Source of the DNA: Elmis aenea
Lineage: Eukaryota > Arthropoda > Insecta > Coleoptera > Elmidae
Assembly (NCBI GenBank): GCA_947652605.1
Contig: OX393581.1
Coordinates: 6,948,640-7,012,639, forward strand
Direction: 5' to 3'
DNA length: 64,000 bases
The translations under genes were made by a program, and so were the position numbers. The notes below the pieces were generated by a model. That model made no database searches, was not told where the DNA came from, and was given only the letters and a program-made list of their open reading frames with translations. Positions 1 through 11,765 of this stretch are shown one piece after another (position 1 is the stretch's first letter; the number at the start of each line of letters is the position of its first letter).

Positions 1-111
1 GTATAAACTATAAACATAAAAAATTATGAAACAAAATATTTTTGCTAAACTCGTGGCAGTAAAATTTGTTTAAAAATAAGAAGTCTAAAAAATTAATTTC
101 AGTGTTCTGGA

Positions 112-176
112 ACATTTAGTCTCGTCTCGAGTCTCGAACTAAATGTCCCGGGACTCGAGACTAAGAAAGTCCCGGG
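112..176. repeat. two back-to-back hairpins
   Basis: ACATTTAGT (112-120) pairs perfectly with ACTAAATGT (138-146). Immediately after, CCCGGGACT (147-155) pairs perfectly with AGTCCCGGG (168-176). The first loop contains a CTCGAG palindrome. The two stem-loops touch without spacer. No element with these ends was recognised, so the role is unknown. Confidence 0.6.
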
Positions 177-199
177 AATATACGCCGCTGAATTAATGA

Positions 200-700
200 C
201 CATGACAAAAAAAAAAAGATAATGATTTGAGGATATTCGAAATCATAAGGACAATACTTGGACTAGTTAGAGTAACGGATACGGAATGCAGAGTTAGAAC
301 AAATGCAGAAATTAACCAAGAACTGAAGGAAGGAGACACAATAACAAAAATAAGACAGTACAGGGCGAGATGGTTGGGACATGTCTTTGGAGCAGATGAG
401 GGCGCCCAAATCAAGTCAGTGTTACAATGGGATCCCGGAGGAAAGACGAGACGTGGCAGACCTAGGTCAAAATGGATGCAGGAAGTGATAGACGATCTAA
501 GCAGGGCAGGGGTTAGAAACAGGAAAGAAAAAGCAAAAGATAGGACAAAATGGAGAAAAGTTGTTCTTAGTATATGCTAATAGACTGAGACTGATCCTCC
601 CAAAATAAAAGACCTAGAAAGCTTAAAAGCGGCTCAGCCTCACTGGGGGTATAGCCACCATATAATAATGTAGTTAGTAGGTACTTAAAACAATTTTTTC
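200..700 (+). mobile_element. 3' end of an RTE-like LINE
   Basis: An open frame at 227-580 (117 residues) carries the usual carboxy-terminal block of RTE-like endonuclease/reverse-transcriptase proteins: ARWLGHVFG, then a basic RRGRPRSKW stretch and a final DRTKWRKVV. The reverse-transcriptase core is absent, so this is a 5'-truncated copy. The sequence after the stop (to about 690), with AGCGGCTCAGCC and GGTATAGCC, reads like the short 3' UTR of such elements. Clade assignment rests on recalled motif similarity and is not certain. Confidence 0.75.
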
Positions 701-1855
701 CTACACCAACCACACGTTTCTGTTTGAATAAAAGTAATTATCCTAAAGATTTCAGCACTGGCTGGTACTTTACTGGCTAACGCATTTAAACTATTTAAAC
801 ATTCATTTGCGAATTTAGCTAATCTTTTTATAAAAATGTCATTTGAACCACTTTAGTTTTGACAACCACAAATATGAATTTTAAAAACTGCTTTTTGTTT
901 TTCTGGTGCCCTCTCTGGGCCAGTGGCCGATAAAGTCTTCCACTCAGAGACGTTAACTATCCACCTACGTTAATATTTATTTATATCACAAACATTCACA
1001 AACTTTAAACACGTTTAATCAGAGCTATTTCTACACAAAACAGAAGACAAACGCAATACCTCAAGACGTAGGATAGCTGTTTGAATAACGATACGATATT
1101 GTTTATTTAAAACGAGATAAAAACGTTTCTAAATATTCTTATCGTCATATGCGTTTTTGTTTATGTTAAGGAACACTTGCTACCGAGACAAATTTTTAAA
1201 TATATCTTCCTCACATGACAAATTTGTACGCGGAAGTTCCAAAACGTTACTAAATATTATCAGGTCAAAAACACAAAAAAAAAAATGAAATAAAATGTAA
1301 CTGCATTGTGTAGAAAAATGCAGAATCAATACAAAATCTACTCAATTAACTCGAATCAGCACAGACAATAACAAAAACTTTGTATTTCTGCACGCGATAG
1401 TTTTTTTTTCCACGGTTTTCATTGGCAGTATTTCATTTCAGTTTTAGCTCGTGATTTTTTTTTTACGGCTGGCTGAATATTACCGTTAAATTTATGTTAG
1501 GGACCGCGTAAATACGGCGGCCTTTAAAAGACCTTTAACATCCAAGAAACAACGAGTTGTGTGAGAAGAAATTTTAACCTGAAACATACCTTAATAATCT
1601 ATAGCAGGGTGTAAAAAAATTATTTGAAACCAAGACACATTATTAAGTTATTATGTTAGTCATGAACTACAAAAATGATAGATCTTATCTTGTGCTGTCA
1701 CGAAGTTGTGACATTTAAAAACGTAATAGCGAAATTGACTTTGAACAGAACGATTTACAAAATTCTAATCGTGGTTTATGTCATAAAACTGGGTGAAATA
1801 CATCTGAAGTTTACAAAATTTGTTGCTAAAAGAGGATAATGTACCTAAACTTATA
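701..1855. other. AT-rich intergenic, no feature seen
   Basis: No coding frame, repeat or inverted terminal structure could be supported here. Some poly-A and poly-T runs are present (for example near 1278 and 1461). Confidence 0.5.
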
Positions 1856-1859
1856 CATA

Positions 1860-3090
1860 AAAGGATGCAAAAGGTGTATGGGGAAGAATCGACAACATAT
1901 TTTTAAGTAAATTACAGCTTAAAACAGTTTAAATGGGGCGTAAAATTAATACGGGATAGCCCAAGATCTGAAAGACCCTTGGAGGCAAAAACAAGAGACG
2001 ATAAAGCAAGTGGAGAATTTAGTGTTGACTGATTGTCGAGAGAAAGTCCTATTATGGCTAAAGAACTAGATATATCTGGAAGAACATAGGTACATATCTG
2101 AATATTAAAACCAAGGACTGCTTAAACTATAGCAGAAACTCAAGGTTTTCTGATGCCCTATAAAACTTTTTTTTTTAATTGTGACTGGTGAGACCTGGAT
2201 ATTTCACTGGGAGGTCCCTACAAAACCTAAGTCCATAGGGTGGGTTCATAAGGGCTTCCAAACCTCCAAACAATGCTCAAACTGCGAAAAAACTAATGGC
2301 TTCACTTTTCTGGAATGCGGAAGAAAGTTGGTTGACTGGATTATTGCAGAAGGGTTCTACAATTATATAGTTAGAGGCTTGTGGTAAAAAAAAAACAGGG
2401 GTTTGGAGAGGAGCACGGAGCAGTGGAGCAATGGGGTTTTGCCCGGAGCAGGAGCGGAGTCCGGAGCAAATAATTTGTCATTGGTCTACTGCACTGCAAC
2501 AGTTTATTATGTACAATTTTTATTAAAACTACTTTTTTTTCTTTTTTTCAACGTTTGAAGATCAATAATTTGTTTTTCAAACATTTAACTTCACTTATTT
2601 GTTACGGTCAAATATTGTTATTTTTGTGATACAATTAAAAGTTTGTTTTTAAAAGCAAAAAACTTTTTTTTTTAAATTTTAACAATATTTTGAGCATGGA
2701 GCGGAGTTGGAGCAGGCATTTTGATGCCGGAGCGCAGCTGGAGCGGAGCAATTAAAAAATTGGACTGCTCCAAACCCCTGGGTAAAACTATTCAAAATTT
2801 GAAGATTGCCTTTAAACAAAGGCCAAATTTCTATCGGCGGAAAAATTCTGTTAACCTAAAGCAACCCATTTATAGTTCTGTTTCAGCACCGATTTTAATT
2901 AATCCCCAAATCTCATACACGGACCAAGAAAATGGAAATGTGAGTCTGACGAAGAAGTGGAAGTCGCTGTAGAGCAATCTTTTCAAATTTTCAAAAGATC
3001 TTTGGTTTAGTTGGATAGGATTGTTGGAAAAGCCTAAAATAAACGTTTATCAGTCGAAAAAAAAAACGTCGAAAAATAACATTTTAATAC
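1860..3090 (+). pseudogene. decayed mariner transposase, split by a hAT MITE
   Basis: Pieces in different frames follow mariner transposase order. MQKVYGEES and a DSPRSERP segment (1865-1980) match the amino-terminal DNA-binding part. TGETWIFHW (2184-2210) is the catalytic TGDETW-type motif with one Asp lost. CGRKLVDWIIAEGF (about 2320-2360) matches the second catalytic strand. CESDEEVEVAVEQSF (2938-2985) matches the region near the carboxy end. Stops and frameshifts occur throughout. The relic is interrupted at 2396-2780 by another element. Assignment is by recalled family motifs. Confidence 0.7.
2396..2780. mobile_element. hAT-type MITE, CAGGGGTTTGGAG ends
   Basis: Perfect 13-bp terminal inverted repeats: CAGGGGTTTGGAG at 2396-2408 and CTCCAAACCCCTG at 2768-2780. 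The subterminal parts are rich in GGAGC repeats, the core is AT-rich. The right flank begins GGTAAAAC and the left flank is GGTAAAAAA extended by poly-A, consistent with an 8-bp target duplication blurred by A-tract slippage (inference). It sits inside the mariner relic, so it is the younger insertion. Longer relatives start at 28216 and 33830. Confidence 0.8.
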
Positions 3091-3094
3091 AACC

Positions 3095-4310
3095 CATTTT
3101 TTTACGGCTAGGCTGATAAAGGAACAAAAAAAATTGTCTACCAGTAAAGTTTAAAACAAAAACATTATACAGGTCACTGGATTGTTTCAATAAAATATAT
3201 CTCTTGTTTCGGACATATTTTTGTTTCTCGCAAGTGGAAAGCCATTATCTAATTAAAATATCGATCCCCGATTACCAGAAAACCCTGACCTAATTAACGT
3301 GAAGCGATACAAAACCGTCAGCAAATCCTGCACTCGTTTTCGGTTCAAAACAAACAAACAAAAACCGAGATGGCATTTAAAGGCACGTCGCAGTACCTAA
3401 GCTATTTAATTTCCTTCAAGCATCCCTAATTACGCGCACCAAAGTGGCCAAGAATTTTGTAATAAATCTTCGTCGCCACATGTCAAGTTCCAGCGTGCTA
3501 ATGCTAAAGCTGAAATGCGTCAGAACCGTTTTTCAATTTATAAAATCACGATTCAATATGTCAACAACGATCATTTATTAGCCTTCTAGATGGCGCGTTC
3601 GAATTTGTAATAGAACATGGCCAAAACATTAAGGGAATTACAGTAAATTATAATAAATCCACGGAAAGTTTTTAATTTTTCTCATACCGGCGTTGCGGGA
3701 TTTAAAATTAATTATACCGGATTTAAAACACAATGGAATATGCAAGAGGCAGAAGAATTAAGCTTTGTAGACGAATATTAACGGCCTTTTTATTTAGTTA
3801 ACGGTTATAAAATTGATATATCCACTAATTCAATTTAGTTTTAGTAGTTAGCGAACGTGTAAAAATTCTTATGCCTGAAGGAAAAACTTATAATACATTG
3901 AACTGCCTTAAGGAATTTGATTCGAAAAATGCGAGAGTTAAAAACGGTCTATAAAGTGAATCATTTAAGTGTCTATTAAAATGTATTTTACATCTCTGCT
4001 TTTATGACATCTATAGCTCTAATTAGGAAGTTATGCAACCAAAGGTTCTTAACTTTTTTTTTTTAATCTAATTGTTTTAAGTAATACGCTTCTTCTCTAC
4101 CTTTTGCCTTTTCAGGCGTCGAAGGGTGGTTTTCGTGTTTGTTTTAAGTCCATTTCCACCATGCCCTTATATATTTTGCCAGTGTTTTCATTTCTTCTAC
4201 TGTATTTCCTTTTTCTAACCTCTTTCCAGTATATTGTTTTTCCATTTAATGACCATAACTAAATGTTTTAATACCACTCAAATTTATTTTGTACCTATAG
4301 ATACTTCTAT
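3095..4310. other. AT-rich intergenic with a possible LINE tail on the minus strand
   Basis: Mostly featureless. At about 4080-4250 the minus strand reads GKRLEKGNTVEEM followed by a basic stretch, similar in flavour to LINE carboxy-terminal tails, but too short to assign. Nothing else supported. Confidence 0.3.
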
Positions 4311-4469
4311 TTTTATTATACAGCGTGTACAAAAATTAACGTAACAATATCTCGTCTTGTGGCAACTTAACAAAAAAAAGTTTCGAATAAAAGTTGCTTG
4401 TGGTAATTTACTACATAACCTAAAATTATTTTTATCTACTCAGTGTTTTGTTTTTGCGTACCGATACGT

Positions 4470-4900
4470 CACTTTGTTTTCTTAAATAGAACACCCTGTA
4501 TATTTTGCACTTTTTAGATGCAGAATTAAATTGTCTTTCAAAATGTATAGGTATTATGTGTCTAAAATCAATCGTTTTTGATTTATTTAAGTTTTTATGA
4601 AAATTTTGACAGAAACAGTACTCTAATATTTCACAACATAGCAATTTCAGAACGAATTCCTTTAAAGCTTTGTTCGACAATAGTATCATAGTGATTGCTG
4701 ACTAGTTAAAATTTTAAAATAATACACAGGGTGTTTTTTATGCTCGGTCCAATTGATTAAACTTCAAACATGGATAAGTCAACTTTTTTAAATAGAACAC
4801 CCTATATATTCTTATCAATAATTTAATTATCTTTAAAGTTTGTTAAAGGTCTATCATGTCTAAAATTAATATTTCTCGAGTTATTGCGGTTTTCATGATA
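4470..4900. repeat. pair of related ACACCCTGTATATT repeats
   Basis: Two direct copies, beginning near 4483 and 4786, share TAAATAGAACACCCT followed by similar AT-rich sequence ending in TGTCTAAAAT-like words. The same AAATAGAACACCCTGTATAT word occurs inside the inverted-repeat element at 38937. They look like fragments of a dispersed TA-target MITE family. Confidence 0.5.
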
Positions 4901-5470
4901 ATTAATGGGCACAAACAAAATATTTAATAGAAATTAATTAGTCGGCTTTGGAAATATCTTGATAATTTGTTTTAAATATCAAACAACGTTCTATTTTCAT
5001 CTTTAAGCTATATGTTTACCTGATTATAAATTAGTTTAATAAAAAACAATAAAATCAAAATTGTTTAATCGACATAAAAAGAGTTTCCTTTTTTAGGCCA
5101 ATGTGACGAAAATACATACCTTCTAAGAATAAATATTGTATGATTATTTTCTGCAATATTCCTGAAATTGCACCCCTAGTATTAAAGAACACTAACAATA
5201 TTATTAATATTAACTATCAACTGCTCTTATAAACAGGACATTTTAGTAACATGACTTCGATTAGTTATCTGTTCATTAAAATAAACGATTTTGTAGTTGC
5301 TCATTTAGAACTATTTTCGTAAATAAATTATTTTTATGATACTATATTAAATTACAAATTGAATTGTGAAAACCGCATGTTGCCAAGTTTATCCAATTAA
5401 AAGGTGCAGGGCGAAAAGCCTTATATATTTAATTTGATAAACAATGTTAAAAATGTTTAAAAATTAACCC
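4901..5470. other. AT-rich intergenic, no feature seen
   Basis: No gene or repeat structure supported. Confidence 0.4.
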
Positions 5471-5474
5471 CCAA

Positions 5475-5548
5475 CAGACCGATATAAGATTTTCGCTAAC
5501 TTATGGTAACCGAGATACCCTGTAAAACATTCAAATTTGGCCCAACTT
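5475..5548. mobile_element. fragment of the GGTGGACCAAATT MITE family
   Basis: The stretch with TTTTCGCTAACTTATGGTAA, GAGATACCCTGTAAAACATT and CAAATTTGGCCC is a degenerate copy of the element seen complete at 39344-39430 and at the right end of 48848-49537. Confidence 0.65.
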
Positions 5549-6335
5549 ATTCAAATGGTTTACTTTTCTTCCTAAATATTTCTTAATTACTTAATAATAT
5601 TGCAAAACTACGAACAAATAAATGAAAAATGAAACGTTATCTACTATAATACCCTAGCAATTCTACTATACAATTAAAAAACAATCATTAGATCATTATT
5701 TCACATAAGTATTACGCATGAGCCCAACCAACAGGAAACAATCTGCAAGTTAGAAATCTTCATGAATGAATACCGTGATTATAATCAATTGACAGTTATA
5801 TTAATTCACTTAACGAAAGAATTCATACTTGGATCAAACTGTTATTTTCACTTAACCTGTGTACTACATTGTCTAATGAACCTAATAGCCGGCCTTGTCT
5901 AATACGACAAACGAAAACATCGGATGAGTTCATCAAACCTTGAAGCTGTAATTGTGTATGTAAGTAATACGTTACACCAAGTTAATTAATTACAACATAA
6001 AATTGCAATTAGGACCGGAAATGATCTTCAGAAGTATTTATTTTAAAGCGATCTACCGGGTTTTAGAGCAATTATCGCTTCTCTGACGTTTAACTGTTTG
6101 ACGAAGTTACTGAATGTACGTTGAAACGAGCCGGAAGTGAACCCGCGGTATGTACGCGAATATTGACACGTAACATCCGAATTAATTAATTAAGTACATT
6201 GAAAAATGCGCAGGCAACAGTATTTTTAGGAAAATGTATTCCGTTTAACAAAAATGTCCGCAGCATATTAATTTGATGCGGAAATTGAACGTAACTGAAT
6301 AATACTGTGAGATATTTTTAAATAACGCGGAAAAT
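5549..6335. other. AT-rich intergenic, no feature seen
   Basis: Nothing supported beyond low-complexity AT-rich sequence. Confidence 0.4.
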
Positions 6336-6339
6336 AAGT

Positions 6340-7925
6340 GAAATTATAACAGAAACAGAATTACAGAAAGCACTCGACAAATTGATAATAGGAAAAGCTG
6401 CCTGAGTAGATAAAATAGGAATCTATTTTATCTTCTCATAAAATAGATTCCGAACTGCTAAAATAACTACGACCTACTGGAAAGAAAAATTCCTTGTAAT
6501 ACTAAACTTGGCCTGTAGAACAAACAGCATACCTAACGAATGGAACATGTTTATTATAGACCCCATATACAAAAGAGGAGGCCCAAAAGATTGCAGCAAT
6601 TATCGGGGTACATCACTATTATGTAGGTACTGCATTAAAGGTTTATGAAAGCATTATTGAAAATAAAGTAAGAAATATAGTAGAGACAATAAGCAGATGA
6701 ACAAAGCGGCTTTAGACCAGCTCATAGTGTACATGGCCATATATTCACAATACAGCAAATCATAGAAAACCTCTAAGGAATGGAGAAAATGTGTATTTAG
6801 GATTTATAGACATGGAGAAGGCATTCGATATGACGAACAGAGAGGAAATATGGAACGCCTTGAAGAATAAAGGAGTAAATGCTGATATATTGGAGACAGT
6901 CAAAAGTCTATACAGGACAACAAATAATAAAATTCGAACATGTAACCAAACCTCAGCACATTTCATAAATAAACATGGAGTACGGCAAGGAGGAGTATTA
7001 AGCCCGCTACTGTTTATAAGTATCATTGATGAAGTTATAAAACAAAGCTGGAATTTAACGACAAAGTATACAATAGGATTTCACAATCTACAACAACTCA
7101 AAATACAAGCTTGTGTATTCGCAGAGATGTGGTGCTGGTAGCTAAGAACGAGAAAGAACATGAAAAGAATATTAAGTGTGGGCTGATATAATGAAAGATT
7201 ACAATTTAATAGCCAATAAGGAGAAAACTAAGGTAATGGCTATCTCCAATAAAGAAAAGAAAATCAACATCAGACTTGGAGAAGAAATGTTAGAGCAAGT
7301 AAATGGATTTAAGTATCTTGGAATAATTATAAATAGTAAAGGAACACAAGAAAGTGAAATAGGAAATAGGATAAAAACAGTACGAGAACATAAAACGCGA
7401 TAGATGAAAATTTTCTGAATAAAAAAGAGATATCAAGAGAAACAAAAATAACAGTATACAATACAATTTACATACCAATATTAACATATGGGGCTGAGAA
7501 TTGGGTATTGAATTAAGGACAAGAGAATAGGTTACAAGTTGCAGAACTGCGGTACTTAAGAAAGGTTATAGGGGTAAGAAGAGTAAATAAAATAAGAAAC
7601 GAACACATAAGAGAAAAACTTAAAATGAAGTCACTGAAAAGTAAAATAGAGGAAAAGAAATTAAAGTGGACAGGCCTCTTAATACGAATGAACAACACAA
7701 GACAAGTTAAGAAAATATGGGAAACCAGAAAAATAGGTAAAAACAGACGACCTAGAACAACCTGGAACAACAGCGTAGTGAAGACACTAAAACGCAAAGG
7801 AAAATCATGGGAGGAAGCAAGGGTGCTGGCCAAGGACCCAAAGGGACGGCGTAGCTTTGTTGAGGAAAAGTAATGTGAAGGAGCAAACCTCGACAACTAC
7901 GGGTAAAAGAGGACAACGATGATGG
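6340..7925 (+). pseudogene. decayed RTE-like LINE with reverse transcriptase
   Basis: Conserved pieces follow reverse-transcriptase order over several frames. ITETELQKALDKL (6350-6390) opens the domain. NEWNMFIIDPIYKRG (6537-6580) and DCSNYRGTSLL follow. FIDMEKAFD (6803-6829) is motif A. GVRQGGVLSPLLF (6978-7016) is motif B. FKYLGIIINSKG (7307-7342) is motif E. The tail at 7625-7870 has LKWTGLLIRMN and a basic NRRPRTTWN block. The YADD motif C is lost in a damaged stretch near 7110-7140. Stops and frameshifts make it non-functional. Assignment to RTE-like is by motif recall. Confidence 0.85.
6418..6451. repeat. perfect inverted repeat inside the LINE
   Basis: GGAATCTATTTTAT (6418-6431) and ATAAAATAGATTCC (6438-6451) are exact reverse complements around CTTCTC. 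The left arm interrupts the otherwise readable coding line GVDKI-DSELLK, so the arm looks like an inserted, inverted copy of the adjacent sequence. Confidence 0.75.
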
Positions 7926-9105
7926 CGATGGAAAAATGTACGGATACCATTTTTCTCCATTGTACGTAGATTAAAGTAATTTTTTTGTTTTCCGGTGCTA
8001 AAAAAAGTACGTCAAAAATATGATAGGAGCGCAAAACAAATTTTCATCTTTTCCAATGAATTTATAATTTCAATTTTTTTTTAAATAGATAGAAATGGAT
8101 TTTTCGAAATAGAAACTAAGTAATTTTTAACCAAACTTGTTTAGGTATACATAAATAAACGAATCACTGAAATATTTCGAGAATTCATCCATAGTTCATC
8201 GAAACTTAAGCTTGTTCCTAACGGAATTAGTTTACTTGTATAAATTTAACTATCTACATATCTTTGTATGTTTTTTTAAAACCGTTAAAACAGAAGGATG
8301 TGGATTTTTATGCAAAAAGGGGTGGTAACGAAGCATTGATTATTTCGTTTAATTTCCTCCTGTCGGGTACTTGTAACTTACCCAACATCCGAATTCTATT
8401 CAAGAGTATTTCTATAACACCGGATATTTATAAATCTGATGAAATACACAATGATACACGAATAGATGCTAAACACACACTGACCTACAAAAAGCAGTCT
8501 AAGTTTGTAGGAAAACAGTCGATGCTTACAAAGTTAAAATAAGCGGATTTTGAAAATAGATGGTTTACGTCAAAAGTTTAAATTAAATAATTAAAGTTTA
8601 AAATGTTTGAAGTATATTTACAGTTTATCACAGTAAAGAGTAAAGTGGCTGTATGCAATTTTGACTGTTATTTTGGCAGAGGGCAGTCTTATTTCGGTAG
8701 AGGTCAGTTACCTTTATAGCAAAATAAAACTTTCATTAAAGTTTCGTTTAAGAATTGAAACTTTAAATGTGTTAATTTGGAAGTACACAACGGGAGCCAA
8801 GAATATAATAAACAAGTTTTAAAAGCTCTAATTGAGAATGTATGTATTATACATCAATGAAGTAGGTTTTTAAATGTTGAACATAATCATGCAAATTCCA
8901 AAATAATACTTTTAAAGAAGTATTTGTTTTCGTATATTATTGACTCATTTGCATTGATTGCTATTCACAAAAAGTAATGAAGTTAAATTAACCTCAAATG
9001 CACCGTCAAGTTATTATTTATTTATAAATTATAGTTTGGTAGACAATTTTAGCATTGTTTCTTGCACAGGTATAAGTCAAAAGATTGAACCAAAAGTTTT
9101 AGTCG
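7926..9105. other. AT-rich intergenic, no feature seen
   Basis: A 92-codon open frame at 8264-8542 has no recognisable domain and no coding signature; it is not called. Nothing else supported. Confidence 0.4.
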
Positions 9106-9505
9106 GGGCTTAGTCAATTTTATGTACAAATTTGGGAAAAACTATTATCCTATGGTCAGAGCAAAAATTAGAACTATGATCATTACAACAGAGAACAAAG
9201 GGCATAACATAGGACTTATAAAAAAAATCCAAGGAAAAACCAAAAAAAGATCGAATCAGAAATGAAACAAACAGGGAACAATTAAAGATAAAATCAGTTG
9301 AAACAAAAATATAAGAGATTGGGTCACATTTATAGGATGAAAGGAGAAAAACCTGGCAAGACGAAGTTAACAAAGCAGCAGAGGACAGAAACATCAAATG
9401 GAAAGACATAAAAAAGCTAGCACAAGAGAAAAACATGAAAAAAATATCAGAACAACACAACTCAACAGTCCTACACCTAGCAGTAGAAGGACTCATAACT
9501 AAATG
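9106..9505 (+). mobile_element. internally deleted LINE fragment with 3' hairpin tail
   Basis: Shares long stretches with the 11081-11760 copy (GAACAAAGGGCATAACAT, AATCCAAGGAAAAACCAAAA, AAAGATAAAATCAGTTGAAA), but with gaps between them. It ends in AGTCCTACACC (9467) plus AGCAGTAGAAGGACT, where AGTCCT pairs with AGGACT, then CATAACTAAAT. The same tail occurs as isolated short insertions at 18003-18054 and in RNF121 intron 7. Confidence 0.75.
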
Positions 9506-10120
9506 GATAATTATTGAAAATTGCATAAACGTTTTATTCAAGTAATGTTGAAATGGCCCAAGATAATTTTGAAAAACTTAAAAAAAAATTCAAAATTGAC
9601 ATTGTTTACATTTCACGCACTTCCAATCATTTCATCTAAATACGGAACTGACAAATTTTCTTACTTCAAAACTCAAAAGTATCTATGTGAATAGAAAAGG
9701 GCGTTTAATATTTTTCTGTATCGTTAACCACAATTTTCTGACTTGGACAGCGGAAACTTCTGACTTGACATTAAAATGTGAGATTTCTAATAAGTTGACA
9801 ATATCTTTAAAAAAATATGATATCATGGCACCAGTGAAGACGATGGTATTAAATATTCTAACCTTAAACTGCAACGACTTTTTGTAATTAAATTTGAATT
9901 AAAGTTCATTGATTTGACTGAGAATGCAACAATGGCACCCCACTCTGACCAAACAAACAAAAAATCACGAAACATTCGAAAATGATTCCATCTGCGTAAG
10001 CACAGTGATTGCACGATAAAAAACTTCCTCGCCAATACAATTTGCGGCACAGTTCTCCAAGTACTGAATAACTTAGGGACTTGTACGAATGTTGCTAGTT
10101 GTAATCTACCAAACAGAATT
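9506..10120. other. AT-rich intergenic, no feature seen
   Basis: Short overlapping open frames on both strands near 9683-10050 lack recognisable features. Confidence 0.4.
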
Positions 10121-10129
10121 ACATTCCCA

Positions 10130-10760
10130 ACTTTGGCGTAGGCCCGAAAAGGAAGTTCATCTTAAGAAAGCAGAGGGGAAGTAGCGCAGCGTGCGGAACT
10201 CCGGCAGAAGTCGGTTACTATCAGATTGATGTCATCCTGTCGCCAAACAGTCTGTGTCAACGGTCCTGCGCCTGCCAGACCTCACAGTCATCCACTCATT
10301 ATAAATGCATAAAATTATTCATGCTTTAAGACGATTAAAAAGATGACAAGACGACGAATGCGCCAACGATGATAAGACCAGAATATATACAGCAATAAAA
10401 CGCGGCTTAGAACGGTGACATTAATATACGGATTAATTTTTTTAATAGTTCAAATAAAAATCAAAGAATTTAGGTTGAACACGAGCGCAAACACACGGTC
10501 GTTGTCAATAGCAACCCTACATATGGCACGCCCCCGCGATTTATAGGCCGTCAATTGTTCTAGCGAGCTTTAGTGCTCAACCTCTATGACTTGGAAATTT
10601 ATAAAAGGTTCTGATTCGGCCGTATAATTCACAGCTCGAGCGATTTTTTTCTGGAAGATATTTTAGGTTGGCGACCAAATGCTCCCGTGATCTGCATAAG
10701 TGATGTCGCTTCGGGCTAAAGCAAAAAACAATTGCCCTATTTCGTTGTGAACACGTTGCT
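10130..10760. other. GC-richer island, unassigned
   Basis: Base composition rises above the surrounding AT-rich sequence, with several CpG-containing stretches (10170-10290 and 10490-10720). No protein frame was recognised. It could be a promoter or first exon of an unseen gene, or an old element. Confidence 0.4.
10600..10635 (+). promoter_or_regulatory. possible TATA-type core promoter
   Basis: TATAAAAG at 10600-10607 is followed about 28-32 bp later by TTCACAG (10628-10634), which resembles an arthropod initiator. The pair lies in the local GC-richer island. No downstream gene was identified, so this is suggestive only. Confidence 0.3.
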
Positions 10761-11040
10761 TGTGGAGATTTTAATTAAAAAACATTATTGCTCTCAATTC
10801 TGCTCCATTTGTGTAATTTTTAAGGAATAATGTCAAGGATTTCTTTTAAAATCACTATAATTAGTTAGGTGTTGAAAATTATTTTTACGTTGGTAATAGA
10901 AATAATTTCATGTTTTCTTCATCTTTAAAAAAAAAGTATGTCTAAATTTTAACATATTTGCCATATACCTGTGGGTATGCATCCATTATTGATTACCAAA
11001 TAAATATATAGTAAATAAATAAAATAAACCTGGAATTGGA
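10761..11040. other. AT-rich intergenic, no feature seen
   Basis: Nothing supported. Confidence 0.4.
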
Positions 11041-11059
11041 AAAAATTAATATGAAAATA

Positions 11060-11765
11060 AATACAGAAAAACTAAAACTTTGATCGTTACAAGTTACAAT
11101 AGAGAACAAAGGGCATAACATCACTTTAAATGGGCTTAGGTTGGAACAGGTAGAAAGCTTTAAATATTTAGGATAATAGAGAAAAATGGAGGAATGGACA
11201 AGGAAATAAGCGAAAGGACAGGAATTGTGGAAAGAATATTTAACAGTTTAAGAACAACATTTTTTGGAAATAGAGAAATCTCAAAACGAACAAAAGTGGG
11301 AAATGGTCAAAAAGGTAGTAACTCCGGCACTTTTATACGGAAGTGAAACGTGGACACGCAAATAAAAATAGTAGCCGAGTGAATGCAGCAGAAATGAGGT
11401 TTCTAAGAAAAATCCAAGGAAAAACCAAAAAAGATCGAATCAGAAACGAAACATATAGAAAACGATTAAAGATAAAATCAGTTGAAACAAAAATGTAAGA
11501 AAGACAGCTCGGATGGTTGGGTCACATTTATAGAATGAAAGAAGAAAGGTTAACCAGAAAAGCCTATAAAACAAGATCACAGGGAAGAAACAAAAGAGGT
11601 AGACCGAGAAAAACCTGGTAAGTCAAAGTTAAAAAAGCAGCAACGGATAGACACATCAAATGGAAAGAATGGAGAATAAAAAAAGCCAGCACATAACAGA
11701 AAAACATGAAAAAAAAGTCAGCACAACACAACTAAAGTAAAGTATATAAAAAAACAAGAAAATTT
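11060..11765 (+). pseudogene. 3' half of a decayed RTE-like LINE
   Basis: Reading across frames gives post-reverse-transcriptase blocks: ISERTGIVERIFNSLRTTFF (11200-11262), a TPALLYGSETW-type segment near 11322-11350 in a second frame, MRFLRKIQGKTKK (11395-11432), then RQLGWLGHIYRMKEE (11500-11545), and RNKRGRPRKTW (11585-11620). Several stops and single-base shifts break it. The same family is represented at 9106-9505. Confidence 0.8.

Noticed and set aside
2721..2972. 83-codon open frame across the MITE edge
   Set aside because: It joins the end of the hAT MITE to the mariner relic out of its proper frame, so it is accidental.
8264..8542. 92-codon open frame
   Set aside because: No recognisable motif, no splice context and ordinary AT-rich composition.
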